The position numbers and the translations under genes were made by a program. The notes below the pieces were generated by a model. That model was not told where the DNA came from. It searched no databases and was given only the letters and a program-made list of their open reading frames with translations. 64,000 nt of DNA, taken from Ctenosaura bakeri (lineage: Eukaryota; Chordata; Lepidosauria; Squamata; Iguanidae). Location of the stretch: assembly GCA_948474755.1 (NCBI GenBank), contig CAOLHI010001295.1:340289-404288 (forward strand), written 5' to 3'. This document shows positions 1 through 11,939 of this stretch, piece by piece (positions within the stretch are counted from its first letter, which is position 1; the number at the start of each line of letters is the position of its first letter).

Positions 1-3000
1 ATGGGTTTACGCCACTTTATTATAAAACTTTTCAGGAATTATGAGCACCTTTATTGTTACAGGTATTAAACTCAATTAGAAATCAAGAAATTCCAAATAC
101 ATGGAAAGAATCAAATGTGGCCTTGATACCAAAAGAAGAGAAGGATGCATTAGATAAGAAGAACTATAGACCAATTTCTTTATTAAATATAGATTATGAG
201 ATATTTGCCCTAATACTAGCAGAGCGTTTAAAAAATGTACTGGAGAAATGGGTACATGAAGACCAAAATGGATTTCTTCCTGGAAGATATTTGAAAAATA
301 ATATTAGAATAATTTTAGACATAATAGACTATTATCAAAAACAAAATCAGAAGAAAGTGGCGTTGTTATTCTTAGATGCGGAAAAAGCATTTGATAATGT
401 AAATTGGGCTTTTGTGTTTGAAATATTAAAAAAAATGGGAATGGGGGATAGATTCATAGAATGGATAAAGTCTATATATAACAGTGGTTCTCAACCTGTG
501 GGTTGCGACCCCTTTGGGGGGTCGAACGACCCTTTCACAGGGGTCGCCTAAGACCATCAGAAAATATGTATTTCCGATGGTCTTAGGCTCCATTCCCTCC
601 TCAGTGGTGGTGTGCAAGCATGAGCCATGTACTCACGTCCTCCTGCCTCCTTTGGCGGGAGCACGTGCGGCCACAGCGCTGCCACAGCAGGAGTGGTGGT
701 GCGCAAGCGTGAATCACGCACTCACATCCTCCTGCCCCCTGTTCAGAAGGGACTGAAATCGCTCCCCTTCTCCGCTACCGGGAGAACCTCCCATCTGACG
801 GGCCAGCTTGGGGGGCAGCGGCAGCACAGGGGACAGGCCCCCTCCTCACCACGGCCCCTGCCCCACTCGCCATGGAGGGGGGCGCTGCAGAAGGGCCGGG
901 GGGCTGCAAGGCAGCGCTTTTCCGGGGCGGTGAGCTGCGCCTGGTACAAAAGACAAAGGAGTTGGGATTCCTCCCCCCTCCGGCCAGGGTCGACACTCTG
1001 GAAACCTTTCCCACACTGCCCCCCCCAGCGGAAATGAGAGCAAAGCAGAAGCAGAGCCCGGGGAGGTTCTCGGAGTTTTTTCCCGGGGGAGACACATGGC
1101 TCCTCTTTCCCTCCCTGCCTTCCCACCTGTTCCTGGCCGGCGAGGCGGCCTTTGCCGGGGGAAGGCATTGCAAATAATAAATAAATAATTTTATGGTTGG
1201 GGGTCACCACAACATGAGGAACTGTATTCAAGGGTCGTGGCATTAGGAAGGTTGAGAACCACTGATATAATGATCAAAAAGCATGTTTAATTATAAATGG
1301 AGGAAAAACAAACCAATTCGAAATACACAGAGGTACAAGACAAGGCTGTCCATTGTTACCTTTACTGTTTATAATATGTTTGGAAATACTGAATAATAAA
1401 ATAAGAGATAATACACTAATTAAGGGTACAAGAATAAAGTATCATGAATTCAAAGTTAAAGCATACACAGACGATCTAGTAATAATCTTAGAGGATCCCT
1501 TTAGTAGTATTAAAGAAACCTTAGAATTGTTAAAACAATTTGGAGAAGTAGCGGGATTCAGAATAAATAAAGAGAAGTCGCTGATGATTACTAAGATTAT
1601 TACACAAACTCAAGAGTCAGAATTAGCACAAATCTCAGGAATTAAAACTGCTAAGAAAGTAAGATATTTAGATATATTAATAACAAAGAATAATGTAGAC
1701 TTATTCGACAACAATTATAAAAAAACCTGAATGAAATAACAAAAGAAATGAGAAATTGGAATGGATTAAATTTGTCACTATTAGGAAGAATATCCACAAT
1801 AAAGATGAATGTATTGCCCAAAATGATATATCTTTTCCAAAATTTACCTATAATAGTAAATGAGAAACCATTTAAAGTTTGGGAACAGGAAATAAGTAAA
1901 TTTATCTGGAATGAACCAAGAATAAAGATGAGATATCTAAAGGAAATTAAAGAAAAAGGAGGACTAAATTTACTAGATTTGAAACTGTATCATGAAGCTT
2001 CTTCATTAATATGGCTTAAGGAATGGACCATGTTATCTAATTTGAAGTTATTGACTTTAGAAGGATTCAATTTGTATTACGGTTGGCACCTATGGTATAC
2101 CTATGGTATGAAAAACAAAAAGTCAATAAAGAATTTACGGAACATTACGTAAGGAAAGCAATCCTTAGGACTTGGTTAAAAGTTAGAAATAAGTTATACA
2201 CAAAACTCCCCTATTGGACCTTGCCCCACGAAGCCTTTTTCAGATTAGAAAAGATAAAGATGAAAGAATGGGTAACGTATAAAGATATACTTAAAAAGAA
2301 GGAAATAATATAAGATTAAAAAATAGAAAAGAGTTATTTGCAGAGGGCTACACAACACACTGGCTTTTATATAGACAATTAGTAGAGAAATATAAATTAG
2401 ATAGCAAGAATATGGGGGTATCATTAGATGAAACGGAATGTGATAAAATATTGAAATCAGGGATAAAATGTTTGTTAAGTAAAATCTATAAAATGTTACT
2501 AAATCTTGAATTAGAAAAAGATACAGTAAAGGACAATATGATAAAATGAGCTCAGGATTTAGGTTATCCAATAACATTAGAACAGTGGGAAAATGCTTGG
2601 AAGATAAATCAAGACTTTACAAGGAGCTATAATCTGAAAGAGAATTTTTTAAAAATGTACGATAGATGGTGTCTAACCCCGGTTCAAATTTCAAAAAATG
2701 AATAAAAATAATAAGTCTGGTAAGTGTTGGAAATGTCAAGAAATTGGATCTTTTTATCACTGCTAGTGGTGTTGTAAAAAAGTGAGGAAATATTGGACAC
2801 AAATACATGAACAGATGGTCAAATGTTTAAAAATTAAGTACCCAATGTCACCTGAGATATATTTATTAAATATATTTGATAATTTGGATGTGGAGATAAG
2901 GGAAAAAATGTAAAAAAAATGTAAGAATATTGTGTTATATGATATATGTGGCCAGAATTACATATGCAAAAAATTGGAAAGAGGTAAATATACTGCGGTT

Positions 3001-3163
3001 AGAGGATTGGATGTGGAAATTATATGAATTAGCTGAAATGGATAAATTAACATTGACATTAGAAAACAAATCTAAAAATATTTTTAAACAAGAATGGGAA
3101 ATATTAACTCCACTATGGAAAGAAAAATGGGGGGAACATGCAGTTATAGGATTTTATGAATAA
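1..3163 (+). pseudogene. L1 ORF2 remnant (reverse transcriptase to C-terminal domain)
   Basis: This was the L1 ORF2 protein, an endonuclease/reverse transcriptase that copies L1 RNA at a nicked target. Visible L1 signatures in order: LIPKE and YRPISLLNIDY (about 120-195), HEDQNGFLPGR (about 255-290), LDAEKAFDNVNW (about 372-410), then after the SPIN insertion RQGCPLLPLLF (about 1340-1372), the catalytic-loop motif AYTDDLVI (about 1461) and the C-terminal Cys/His region CWKCQEIGSFYHCWWCC (about 2728-2778). The usual F/YADD catalytic motif reads YTDD. Stops and frameshifts near 1728, 2150, 2310, 2547 and 2910 break the frame. It cannot encode an active protein. Confidence 0.92.
482..1264. mobile_element. 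SPIN-like hAT nonautonomous element, copy 1
   Basis: The ends are near-perfect inverted repeats, CAGTGGTTCTCAACCT at 482 and AGGTTGAGAACCACTG ending at 1264. Subterminal sequence such as GGGTCGAACGACCC and the hairpin at 547-587 (CCTAAGACCATC and GATGGTCTTAGG arms) match my memory of the SPIN/URR1 family of hAT elements. The flanking L1 sequence shows a perfect 6-bp duplication ATATAA, where hAT elements normally make 8 bp. The interior of about 600 bp is very GC-rich and unlike the AT-rich L1 around it. Open frames on both strands there are composition artefacts. No transposase is present. Confidence 0.85.
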
Positions 3164-4729
3164 AAAAGGAAGCAAAACTGACTGATGTATATACATGGAT
3201 AAGTAAGAAAAGATGATGTAAGAGGGATACTATATGATGGATATTAATGATGTTAAGAGATAGAAGTAAGTATAAAAAATATGTATTAAAATATGTAATT
3301 TGTAGTAAAATTTGTAGTAAATATGTACTAAATAAGATATTTAGCAAGATAGGAATGTAAGATAGTTTACGAAGAGTTATAGGGAAGAATAAGTAAATAA
3401 GAATAAGTAAGAATGGATGACAAAGGATATATGTTATTTAGGGATATTAAGAGCCAGAAAATAAATGTATAAGGAACTAATATGATTATATGGGAATATT
3501 ATGATGATAGAAAAATTCGCAAGACCGGAATGTAATGAGGGAATTAACAAAATAAGTTAATGAATTCTAGGTAATGATTGGTAAACTTAAAGTAAGAATA
3601 AATGATAGACCAGAGATGGTAAAGCCAATGAGGATTAGAATAATATAAACTATTAAATTGAGATTAAAGAGGAATATGAATCTATTACCCAATGGTGAAG
3701 AGAATGGAAGTCATGAATGTTCAATATCATAGGTATGTAGGTATGTAATGTGAATTGTCTATTGTATTATATCTAATGATTTACTTAAGTATGTATATAT
3801 AAGGTAAAGTGTTCTCGAAAGAAGAAACTAAGAAGGAAGACCTACAAGGAGAGAGGAAGGAAAATATGTATAGGTCTAGAGTGCACTTTGTCATTGTTTT
3901 ATGTTTTGTATTGTTTGTAATTTTTTGTAGTTTTGTAATTCAATAAATATATTTTTAATTTAAAAAAAATCCTGTTTGGGCCATTCCACTTCTATCTTCT
4001 GCTTCAGGAGAGGTAAATATCACCCTTTCCACCCAAAATATCTCTCAATCCAACCTTTCTCATCTTTCGCTTCAATAGCCTTGTATGGTTTGTGAGACTG
4101 CTTGATCTTGTGTGTGTCTATTAATGTCCAATAAAATACCCTTTTAACTTTTAACTAGCGTCCTCTCTCCAGTTAGCACTGGTATACACAGGTGAAAAGA
4201 TCCTACCATTACCCTCCTCTCACAGGTCCCCGTTGAGCTAGTAATCCCTCAAATTATAAGGAGATGTTAGCTCTGCTGGTGAACCTCTACATCCCCTGCC
4301 TTTTAGGGTAACAACACTGAAAATTCAATGAAGAAGTGGGTTGATATTAATGAAAGCTCATGCTAAAATAAACAAGCTAGTCTCAAAGATGCTACTTGAT
4401 TCCTCTCCCCTTTTAGATTTTACATTTTATTCTGAGGGATATAGGATTTGGGGCAAGTGATGAATCTGTCAGGATGCTTTGATCCCATTATATGTGAGCA
4501 CCAGCATATGTTATAGTGGAGATGCAATAGAATCAATAGGACAGGGTCAATAGGACAGGGCTAATATGTGTCCATTGCTAATTGTTACCTGCAACAATGT
4601 ATCCAGTTGCAACATTTAAAGTATTACTAAGCGCCACGTGGGTGGTTGCTGTGTGTGTTCAATGTCACCTTGCAGCAGACATAAGGAATGGGAGATCAAA
4701 GGAGGTAAGCCAATGGAAAAACAAGAAGG

Positions 4730-5035
4730 TGTTATGGTAATGCTCAGATGGGAACTAGGTCTCGCTTCTATGATGAAAGGTATGCAAGTATTGAGACCCT
4801 GGGATAATGCTGGCATTGCTGGTGTAATTTGACACACAAGTCTTTTGACCAATCTTTGATGTGTGTGCCAAAATTTGCATGGAAAGTATAAAACTTGTAA
4901 CCACCTCTGATGCTGTAGTCTTAACAACATTGTGGTGATGTTGCTGTGCTGCTTATTTTTCTGAAATAAAAGCTTCTGTTTTGAAACTCTGAGGGAAGTC
5001 TTTCAGAGCAAGTTAGCTGAGACACAAGAGCTGGA
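4730..5035 (+). mobile_element. LTR-like segment in block A
   Basis: A purine-rich stretch with A runs (AAAAACAAGAAGG) is followed by TGTTATGG at 4730. A TATA-like GTATAAAAC lies near 4887 and an AATAAAAGCTTCTG polyadenylation-like signal near 4965. This order (purine tract, TG start, TATA, polyadenylation signal) resembles a 3' LTR. The same arrangement is present at 27395-27690. A CA end and a target duplication were not found, so the assignment is tentative. Confidence 0.35.
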
Positions 5036-5043
5036 CGTCCAGC

Positions 5044-5133
5044 TCTCGGAAATGCTTTGATGGTGCATTCCTGCATGGCAGGATGTTGAACTGGTAGCCC
5101 TTGTGGTCTCTTCCAGCTCTACCGTTCTATGAC
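5044..5133 (+). mobile_element. CR1 LINE 3' tail fragment
   Basis: The stretch with TTCCTGCATGGCAGG followed by CTCTTCCAGCTCTACCGTTCTATGA matches the last 80-90 bases of CR1 LINEs. Compare the much clearer copy ending near 41790. A degraded version is at the same relative place in block B (about 27715-27770). Confidence 0.6.
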
Positions 5134-5700
5134 AGAATCATTTATGCTTCACACCATTCTAATGCTGTTTTGCACAATAAAAAAACTGTATTGCAGAATT
5201 AAAACCATTTACCTGAAAATATTTTCCAAATTCTACTGAGAATTTACACACATGTATATGCATGTTTCAATTCATCATTCCAGACTCAGGCGGCTAAAAT
5301 TAAACTAAATACTTAACTAAATGGTCAAGGCTTGGATGCAAAGTAGAGGGCAGATCTACCTCCTCTGTCTACACTTCACCCTTAGTAGTAATTCAGTTTT
5401 AAAAATTCCCCTTGACATTGAAGGAATTATCTTTTGAGATTATTCATGACGAAATATTTTTATTTCTTCCCCACCCTGAAAAATCAGTGAATTTAGAGCA
5501 CACAAAATCACACAAACTCTTTCAAGTGGGAGAAAATATATTGTCTTTAGAGAACAGGCCTCCAAATAGGCAGGCAAAAAGATTACTATAGAATTATGGT
5601 ATACTTGGATGATTTTATCAGCAGGAGGATAATTACTCATTGGCAGGTAAAGAGACTTGATTGTGTAGAGATGCCTTTCTAAAGCAGTTCCTTTACTGAT
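5134..5700. other. Segment found in block A but not block B; no gene seen
   Basis: About 560 bases separate the CR1 tail from the resumed A/B homology at TTCTAATTCTGATCTTTGC (5719). Block B passes directly from one to the other. No coding frame, terminal inverted repeat or target duplication is obvious. It is either an insertion in A or a deletion in B. Confidence 0.5.
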
Positions 5701-5956
5701 GTGAAAATATGCTCACGGGTTCTAATTCTGATCTTTGCTTTTTATCTGTTTTGATTCTCTCAATATCATTTCTGAGGTAGTTTAGGATGAGAGTTGTTCC
5801 CGCTTCAAGCTGATCAAGCGGACACCTTAAACATGCAGAAGTCAAGACAACAGATTGCTACAATAATTCTGTTTAGCAGTTTTTGTGTTTATTCAGTCCT
5901 CTGCACGAATCCCATGTGTGGAGCCTGAGAAGTTACTTTTCATAAGAATGACTGGA

Positions 5957-6310
5957 ATAACATTCTGAAGCTACAGCTGTTGAGGGTTTGCGGTGGGTGG
6001 GAGTGAAACATTGCTGCCCACCTCTTGTGGATCATGGATGCAGGATGCTGGTTCCCAGGCTGGGAATAGGAGTTCTGGGGCAGCAGGAGTGCAAGGGGAT
6101 CCGTAAATGCCGTGAAAGGAGGTGCACACATTATTTGCACTCCTGGTGGGGCGGGCAGTCATTGGGCATTCCATCGGATGGTACCGGCCTGGATCTGGAC
6201 CCATGTCCACCCTGTCACATCTGTATCCAAAAAATTTGTGGCCTTTGTTTTCCCAAGACATTGGTGTCTGTGTGGTTCTTTGGGAGCAGCTATTTCATCC
6301 CTGAGCACAC
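5957..6310. other. Block A-specific insertion of about 350 bp; no gene seen
   Basis: Homology with block B stops after AAGAATGACT (5946) and resumes at about CCTCATCCTAGCCCC (6320). B has only a few bases between these points (near 28050). The segment is GC-richer than its surroundings. Short overlapping open frames of 60-113 codons occur on both strands, but none resembles a known protein. Confidence 0.5.
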
Positions 6311-6479
6311 AATTGAAGCCTCATCCTAGCCCCGCTCACCTAGGGACAGTTTCAATACCTTTTCATTACACTTGTTGGTCTTAAGAATAATATACCAAGT
6401 GCTGCCCAAGTGTACATAAGTGATACCACAACTCTGTGCCAGACAACGAACTAAGGAAGACACCATGCTGTTACCCCAA

Positions 6480-7195
6480 AAGACAGGGGACCTTGAGGTG
6501 CTCCAGCACTGTCAGCATCTCCTTAGAAAGATTGGGAATTAGAGCTCAAAGAAGCCCTGCGAGAGGGGGGTATCCATGGGACCTTTTCATCTGTATACAC
6601 TGGTGTACTGACTGTGGAGCACCAGTTGAGAGTCAAAAAGAATGTTTTATTGGGGAAATTCACAAACACAATAAATCAAGCAGTCTCACAAATTATACAA
6701 GGCTAGCAGAGGAAAAGGAGGAAAAGGTTGAATAGTGAAGATATTTTTTAAAAATTTTAATTATTTGTTTATTCATATTCAATATAATTTATTTAGAATA
6801 AAGGAGAAAAACAAAACAAAGCAGTTGCAGAAACACACACAAACCATAATGCTACAATAAACATGAACGATAAAACTAAACTAAGCTACAAAACAATACA
6901 ATATTAAAGAAGGAAAAGACAGAAAGTAATGTGACTAACAAATATTAAACTACTCTACAACTAAGTGCACATAACTAAAAATTGGTTCCTACCCCTGTTA
7001 CCAACAGCAAATAATAATACAACAGTAACAAACTAACCATTAGATCCTAAAATAACATTAAAGTGAATTCATGTTGCCTACTATTTTCATAGTAGCTCTA
7101 AACTTAGCAAATTAGTTAATAATTAAATTCTAAATAAATTATTAATATCAATTCTAACAGGTATTGTTGCCCGTATTGTTGTTATTGCTGCTGTT
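6480..7195. other. AT-rich block A-specific segment, possible antisense LINE 3' end
   Basis: This segment is rich in A on the plus strand (many AAACAAAACAAAG-like runs) and starts near a T-rich stretch at 6746-6790. B has only about 110 bases here. A similar A-rich segment follows TTTATTTATTTTA at 60340-60560. Such patterns fit the 3' UTR of a minus-strand LINE, but no LINE coding sequence is attached. Confidence 0.35.
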
Positions 7196-8899
7196 GTTCT
7201 AGATTTCCCAGACTATCCTTATCAGCTCTGTCATTTACTAAGCTTTTTTTGGACCAGAGATAGATGTATCCCAGACTAGCTGATGTCACTTCCTCCTCCA
7301 ACCTCTTTACACTCTTTCTCCGCCCTCTGAGAGGTTCCCTGCATTTCTAGCTAAGCTAGAATTAGATTCCTCTGTTCTCTCAATATCACTGATAGTTAGT
7401 AGTTCCAGTTAAACCGAAGAGGCAAATCCACACTGGATTTTAGTCCAAACTTTAAAGGAGCTATCCAAAGTGCCAAACCTACTTGGATAAATACAGTTCA
7501 GTATTCTGGATAGTTCCTTTAAGGTAGGAACCAAAACTGGGAGCCAACTCTCTACCCCCATGGCATCAGAGTCACCAGCTGGCACTGCTCACTTTACTTC
7601 CATTCATAAAATTTGCTTTCAAATCTTCAGCCAAGTCACTAACTGTTCTATTATTTCAAAAGGCTAAATACTCAACATGCAGCTTGCACTGCAAACCTTT
7701 GTCTCATGTCAAGAGGGCGTTTGGACACATGTGAGTCCAGATCTCCCCAAGCTAGATCCAAGACACTAATCAGTATAAAACACTATCACTCCAAAACAGA
7801 AATGTCTGGGAATGTTTCTGCAAATTACTGACAGCTTTCTTTTGGCACCATTTGAAGTTTGCTTCATTGTTTTTCCAGTCTGAAGAGTGGCATTGTTAAC
7901 TTTTCCCTCTTTCTCTCCCCCCCCGATACATTAGCAATATTCAGAAAGTATTACATCACCTTTGCTCTGGTCTCTTAACTCATTAAAGCCACCCCCAGCC
8001 ACTACTTCACCCCAAGGATCAAAAGGCTTTTGGGACTGCTTTCCACTCAGATGTGCAATGTGTAGTTTTCTCTTGCTAGTTCAGTCTGAGCTCTAGTTCC
8101 CTGGGGACCCCATGGCTCTTTGACAGGCAACTTCCTGGCAACTTTCAGTGGTACCTTGGAGAACAATAATTCTGTCCTTCCTGTCCCCCTGGAAAATGCC
8201 CATAAAAACAAATAGTCTACGACCTACTCTGTAGGTTCTTTGGTGTTTCTTATACTGTGAGAGGATGCCTGCAGATGCTATGGAACACAATGCTGACACT
8301 GAAAGAGATGCAGACTAAGGGCTGAATCGGACCTGCCAACAAGGTTAGGAGCTGAATTTCGCATCTGAATCTAACTGCTATCTAACTATCCCTAAACATC
8401 TGACATTTCAATATGCCTTTTCTCACCTTTTGCCTGCTCTGGGCTGTTCCTTATTTCCCTCTCCCTACTGTGGTTTATCCCCTCTTTAAACATTTCTCTA
8501 CCTATAATGCTACATTATTCCTTTTTGCCTCTCTACCTATAATGCTGTGTTATACCTTTTTACCTCTGATTTTTTTCCTATGTGCACAACCTAGATGTTT
8601 GATTCAGTCATTTTAGCTGTGAATCTGAGGCTACAACTGCCTTGCCCAGCAATCCTTTACACATCTATTCAGAAGTAAGCCCCACTGAGTTCCATAGGGC
8701 TTATTCAAAAATGCATACTTGGAACTCACTTGGAATTGAATGAAGATGATGGGCTTAGGAACAAGGGCAACACAGGCCCACTTATTTTTCTGATCAGGGG
8801 GATCATTTTCTCTTGCCCCATCTTCCTTATTTGTTGTACACCCCTTAATGCTCAGCATTAACCTCCAAATAAGAATTCTGCCCCCAAATGGATTTTGTT

Positions 8900-9850
8900 G
8901 TAAATAAAAAGGAAATTTAGAAGACAAAATAGAGTGAGAGAAATAGTATTTTATATATTCTAGTTAAAAGATAAAAATACCATATAGGTTCTCAATGTAC
9001 AAAAGGTTAAAAGAGAACATGAGCAAGTTTGGCAAGTTAAACTACAAATACAAAATGCAATATGACAATGAAACAGGATATGCAGCAAGAGCAAATCAGG
9101 AAGTAAATGTCCACTAAAACAATGCTACTCTTATAGAGCCTTTACACCTGCTTCCAATAACAGCAGCAGGTGAAGGTCCTCTACAACACCAATAGACCAA
9201 TTAACCCCATAATGACTAAAGTTGTAAGTCTTGTCAGTTCCAACAGATTTTTCCTTCAGTCTCCAAATCTCTGGTATTATAGTAGCTTAGGACTTCAGCT
9301 GAGCATTTAAGAAATTCATTTTAAGCACCCAACAAAAAGGGACAGGTAGAGTTACCAAGGGAATGAGAGCATAGTGAGTGTAAGAGTCAGTGTCACAGCT
9401 AGAAAACAGAAGATTGAAGGAAAACTCCATTTGAGAGCTGGCCAGAATTCATATTTGGGGGCCAGTGCTCTCATTTTGCTTTCTCACCACTGCCTTCCTG
9501 TTTTGCCTCTCTCCTTCTGCTTACCTTTGCATGCTTCTTGAATTTTTGTGTATCTCCTACTCTTTTTTCTTCTTCCCAGGAATTGTCTCTCCACCCTCTA
9601 ACCATTCTCTTTCTGCTATGCAGACCTACCTTTTTGTAGATTTTGTACTATAGAGATCCATCCAGCTTTTGCAGTAAAGTTGGTTCATTGGTAACTACTG
9701 GTCCAGACTCACATATTGAAGTTCTCTGCTCCCTGAAACAAAGATTGTGGACACCTGGCTGAACAAAGGGCAGAGCCGTTGTATCACAGAGGCACTGAAG
9801 GGGCCCTTCTTCCAGTGCAACATAACAGATCAGGAGGACGAAAAGGTATC
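8900..9850. other. Block A-specific segment; no gene seen
   Basis: Block A/B homology pauses around 8900 and resumes near the GATGAACCATCTCAAGAAGG stretch at 9879 (B: near 30053). The first part (8937-9110) is A-rich and resembles an antisense LINE 3' end. The rest shows nothing recognisable. Confidence 0.4.
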
Positions 9851-10445
9851 CCCACCAAGACACAGGTGAGCTTGTGGGATGAACCATCTCAAGAAGGAAA
9901 GAGCAATATATGATTAAATTAACTAAAGTGAAAAAAGGAGAAGACATAAAATATTTAATATACAGGGGTCCCCTCTTCAGTCTGAGGAGGAAAAATCTTC
10001 TCTTAATACTGAGGTGCAGAATTTGTTCTTTCCTGAAGTTTCTAGTCCTCACAATTTGAATACTGTTCATTAGTATTTGAACTCTGTGCAAAACAGCTTG
10101 GGAGTACATTTGGTGCAGACAAACATCAGGAGAGATCAGTGTTAATGTCTGCTGGTTCTCCATTCCAAGCTGCTGAAGCGTCCTCCAGGTGCTTTTCCTT
10201 AACCTCATGTTCTGTCTGAGAGTCATCATCCCAAAATGTACTACTCAATGTGCTCAATATACAAAATACACTCAAAAATACAGGTACTGGCAACAGATGT
10301 GTATCATTTAATTGATGTTTCTTGTTTTGTTTTCAGTCCTTTCATAACCCTTCCAAGACTGAATTAGCTTTTTTTGAAAAACATATCATTGCCATTTTAC
10401 CATTTTGAATAATTTGCTGTCGTAAGCAGTGAGACTGCTTGGAAA

Positions 10446-11206
10446 GGATATGTGGGTAACTTTTTGAGAGCAGATGCCAAAGCCCAAAAATGTAACTTTT
10501 CCAGCCTCAGACTTTCTGCTTCCTATTTCTTTAGGCCGAAAGAATCAGTCCACTTATGTCATGAATGCTTACATTTCTTGCAAGTATACAGATGAGCTTT
10601 GATAGAAATTCTGTGAGAAAATGATTGCCTAGATGTGTACTGTTGGCGCTCAGTGCAAAACTGCTCTGCTAACCTGTTTATTTCAGAAAAGATAATCTTC
10701 ACATATCTCATTCTCATGCTTAAATGATTTTTCACTTTGTAAGCTCCTTTCCACCCTGCCCTTCCACAGCCAATAGTCCCTTTTTCTACTACCGCTTACA
10801 TACTGAACATGCTATCGGTCATGCAGGTCACTGCATATGCTCCATCCTTGCCAAGCTGGTGCATGTGTATGTGTTGACATCAGGCAGAAGTATAGCTACA
10901 GAGAGGACAAAATAAGGGCATTGCTTCCAAGTAAGAATTCTCTATCAACCAACAAATTTTATTTAAGTCTTAAATTTCTACCACTGCAGAGAGTGATACG
11001 TTGGGAACATTCCATTCCTCAAACTCTTATATTTGCTGTGTTTACATTCCCTTGGTATCTTTGCCTGCCCCACAATGATTAAGTTACCACAATGCTAGAA
11101 CTTGGGGAACTGAAGGAAAGTATCATTTTGGGAAGCAGAATTTTATTGAGAGGCAATACTCTCATTTCCCCCCACTCCTCAAACTACACTTCGATATCAG
11201 GTTTTA
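10446..11206. other. Unassigned sequence
   Basis: Unique-looking sequence lies between the end of block A and a foldback MITE. I found no coding frame of note, RNA gene or repeat family that I recognise. Confidence 0.5.
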
Positions 11207-11406
11207 GACCATTTCCGCACTACAGTGTTAAAGTGCTGCTATTCCACTATCAACCTCCTATGGAATTCTGGGGTTTGTCGTTTAGGGAAGGGCACTTCGA
11301 ATTCTCAGTCACAGAGCTCTTTGGTCTCAGTAAACTACAAACCCCAGAATTCCACAGGGCATTGAAAGTGGAATAGCAGCACTTTAACACTGTAGTGCGG
11401 AAGTGT
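11207..11406. mobile_element. Foldback MITE family 1, copy 1 of 5
   Basis: This is a nearly palindromic element of about 200 bp. The left arm begins ACCATTTCCGCACTACAG, and the right arm ends with the complement, CTGTAGTGCGGAAG. Internal arms repeat TTCTGGGGTTTGT against ACAAACCCCAGAATTCCAC. Four more copies with the same plan are at 53152, 56622, 58215 and 62701. No transposase is present. Superfamily is unassigned, since no clean target duplication was found. Confidence 0.85.
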
Positions 11407-11815
11407 AAGCGTTTTCTTCTACTGCACAAGAAGCAAGAGGGATGGTGCTATGCTGCATGTGCTGTAGAAAGTGATAGCCTCCTTGAAACATTGACTCAGG
11501 ATGCACTGGCAGTTTCCCTGAGGTGTGATGGCATTCTAGACAGGCCAGTATTCACAGAATGGTCAAAGTCATTATAAAATCCTTTGATGATAAACAGGGC
11601 TGTATTCCCTAATTTTCGTACCATGTGTTATTGTCAACTGATCATATTGAAAACTGAAACTATCTGGGATCTTTTGCACAAAAAACATGTTCAGCTCCAT
11701 CCAGAATACTGATATGATCCTAGCACTGTTCAGGCATGCATAAATTGTAGCCTAAATCTAATGTCATGATAACAGCCATCCATTAGCAGGACATGGCTTT
11801 CTTTCCTTCCCTAAA
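11407..11815. other. Unassigned sequence before the copia element
   Basis: About 400 bases with no recognisable gene or repeat. A 60-codon frame here shows no family resemblance. Confidence 0.5.
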
Positions 11816-11935
11816 TGTTAGAAGTGCAGCAACACTTAGCACTGAAGAACCCAGAATGCCTTACAGTGAGACAGCAGTAACAGAGGTAGTTAATTAGCTA
11901 GGTGAACTGAAGTGTCCTCCCTCATATCTCATATG
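11816..11935 (+). repeat. 5' LTR remnant of the copia element
   Basis: It matches the first part of the 3' LTR (AACACTTAGCACTGAAGAACCC, TAGTTAATTAGCTAGG, CTCCCTCATATCTC) and then stops. It differs from the other LTR at roughly one base in ten over the shared part, which suggests an old insertion. Confidence 0.75.
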
Positions 11936-11939
11936 TTCC

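Larger units (their letters stand above)
1..3969 (+). mobile_element. L1 LINE, 3' part of ORF2 and 3' UTR
   Basis: An L1-type non-LTR retrotransposon enters the window already inside its reverse transcriptase domain. The coding part runs to about 3163. An A/T-rich 3' UTR follows, ending at an AATAAA-like signal and a short A run at 3961-3969. A SPIN-like DNA transposon (482-1264) interrupts it. When that element is skipped, the L1 reading frame continues through a SIYN-DQKA type junction, so the hAT insertion is younger than the L1. The L1 end abuts the duplicated block that starts near 3990 and probably truncates that block's upstream side. Confidence 0.93.
3990..10445 (+). repeat. Segmental-duplication block A
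   Basis: This region aligns in order with 26620-30745 (block B). Examples are CACCCTTTCCACCCAAAAT near 4021 against CTCCTTCCACCCAAAATGT near 26658, the GTCCAAACTTTAAAGGAGC segment near 7444 against 28560, the CTGGGGAC-CC-TGGCTCTTTGAC segment near 8101 against 29263, and the GGCAACAGATG-TATCATT segment near 10288 against 30420. Block A carries extra segments at 5134-5700, 5957-6310, 6480-7195 and 8900-9850. Both blocks contain an AGTAAGCCCCACT repeat (8674, 29798) and a GAAGTGGG...GAAAGCTCAT repeat (4333, 27026), so those insertions predate the duplication. No host gene is visible in it. It lies upstream of the first olfactory receptor gene. Confidence 0.85.

Noticed and set aside
743..1243. 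166-codon minus-strand frame and overlapping frames as genes
   Set aside because: These are composition artefacts in the GC-rich interior of SPIN-like copy 1, with no family resemblance.
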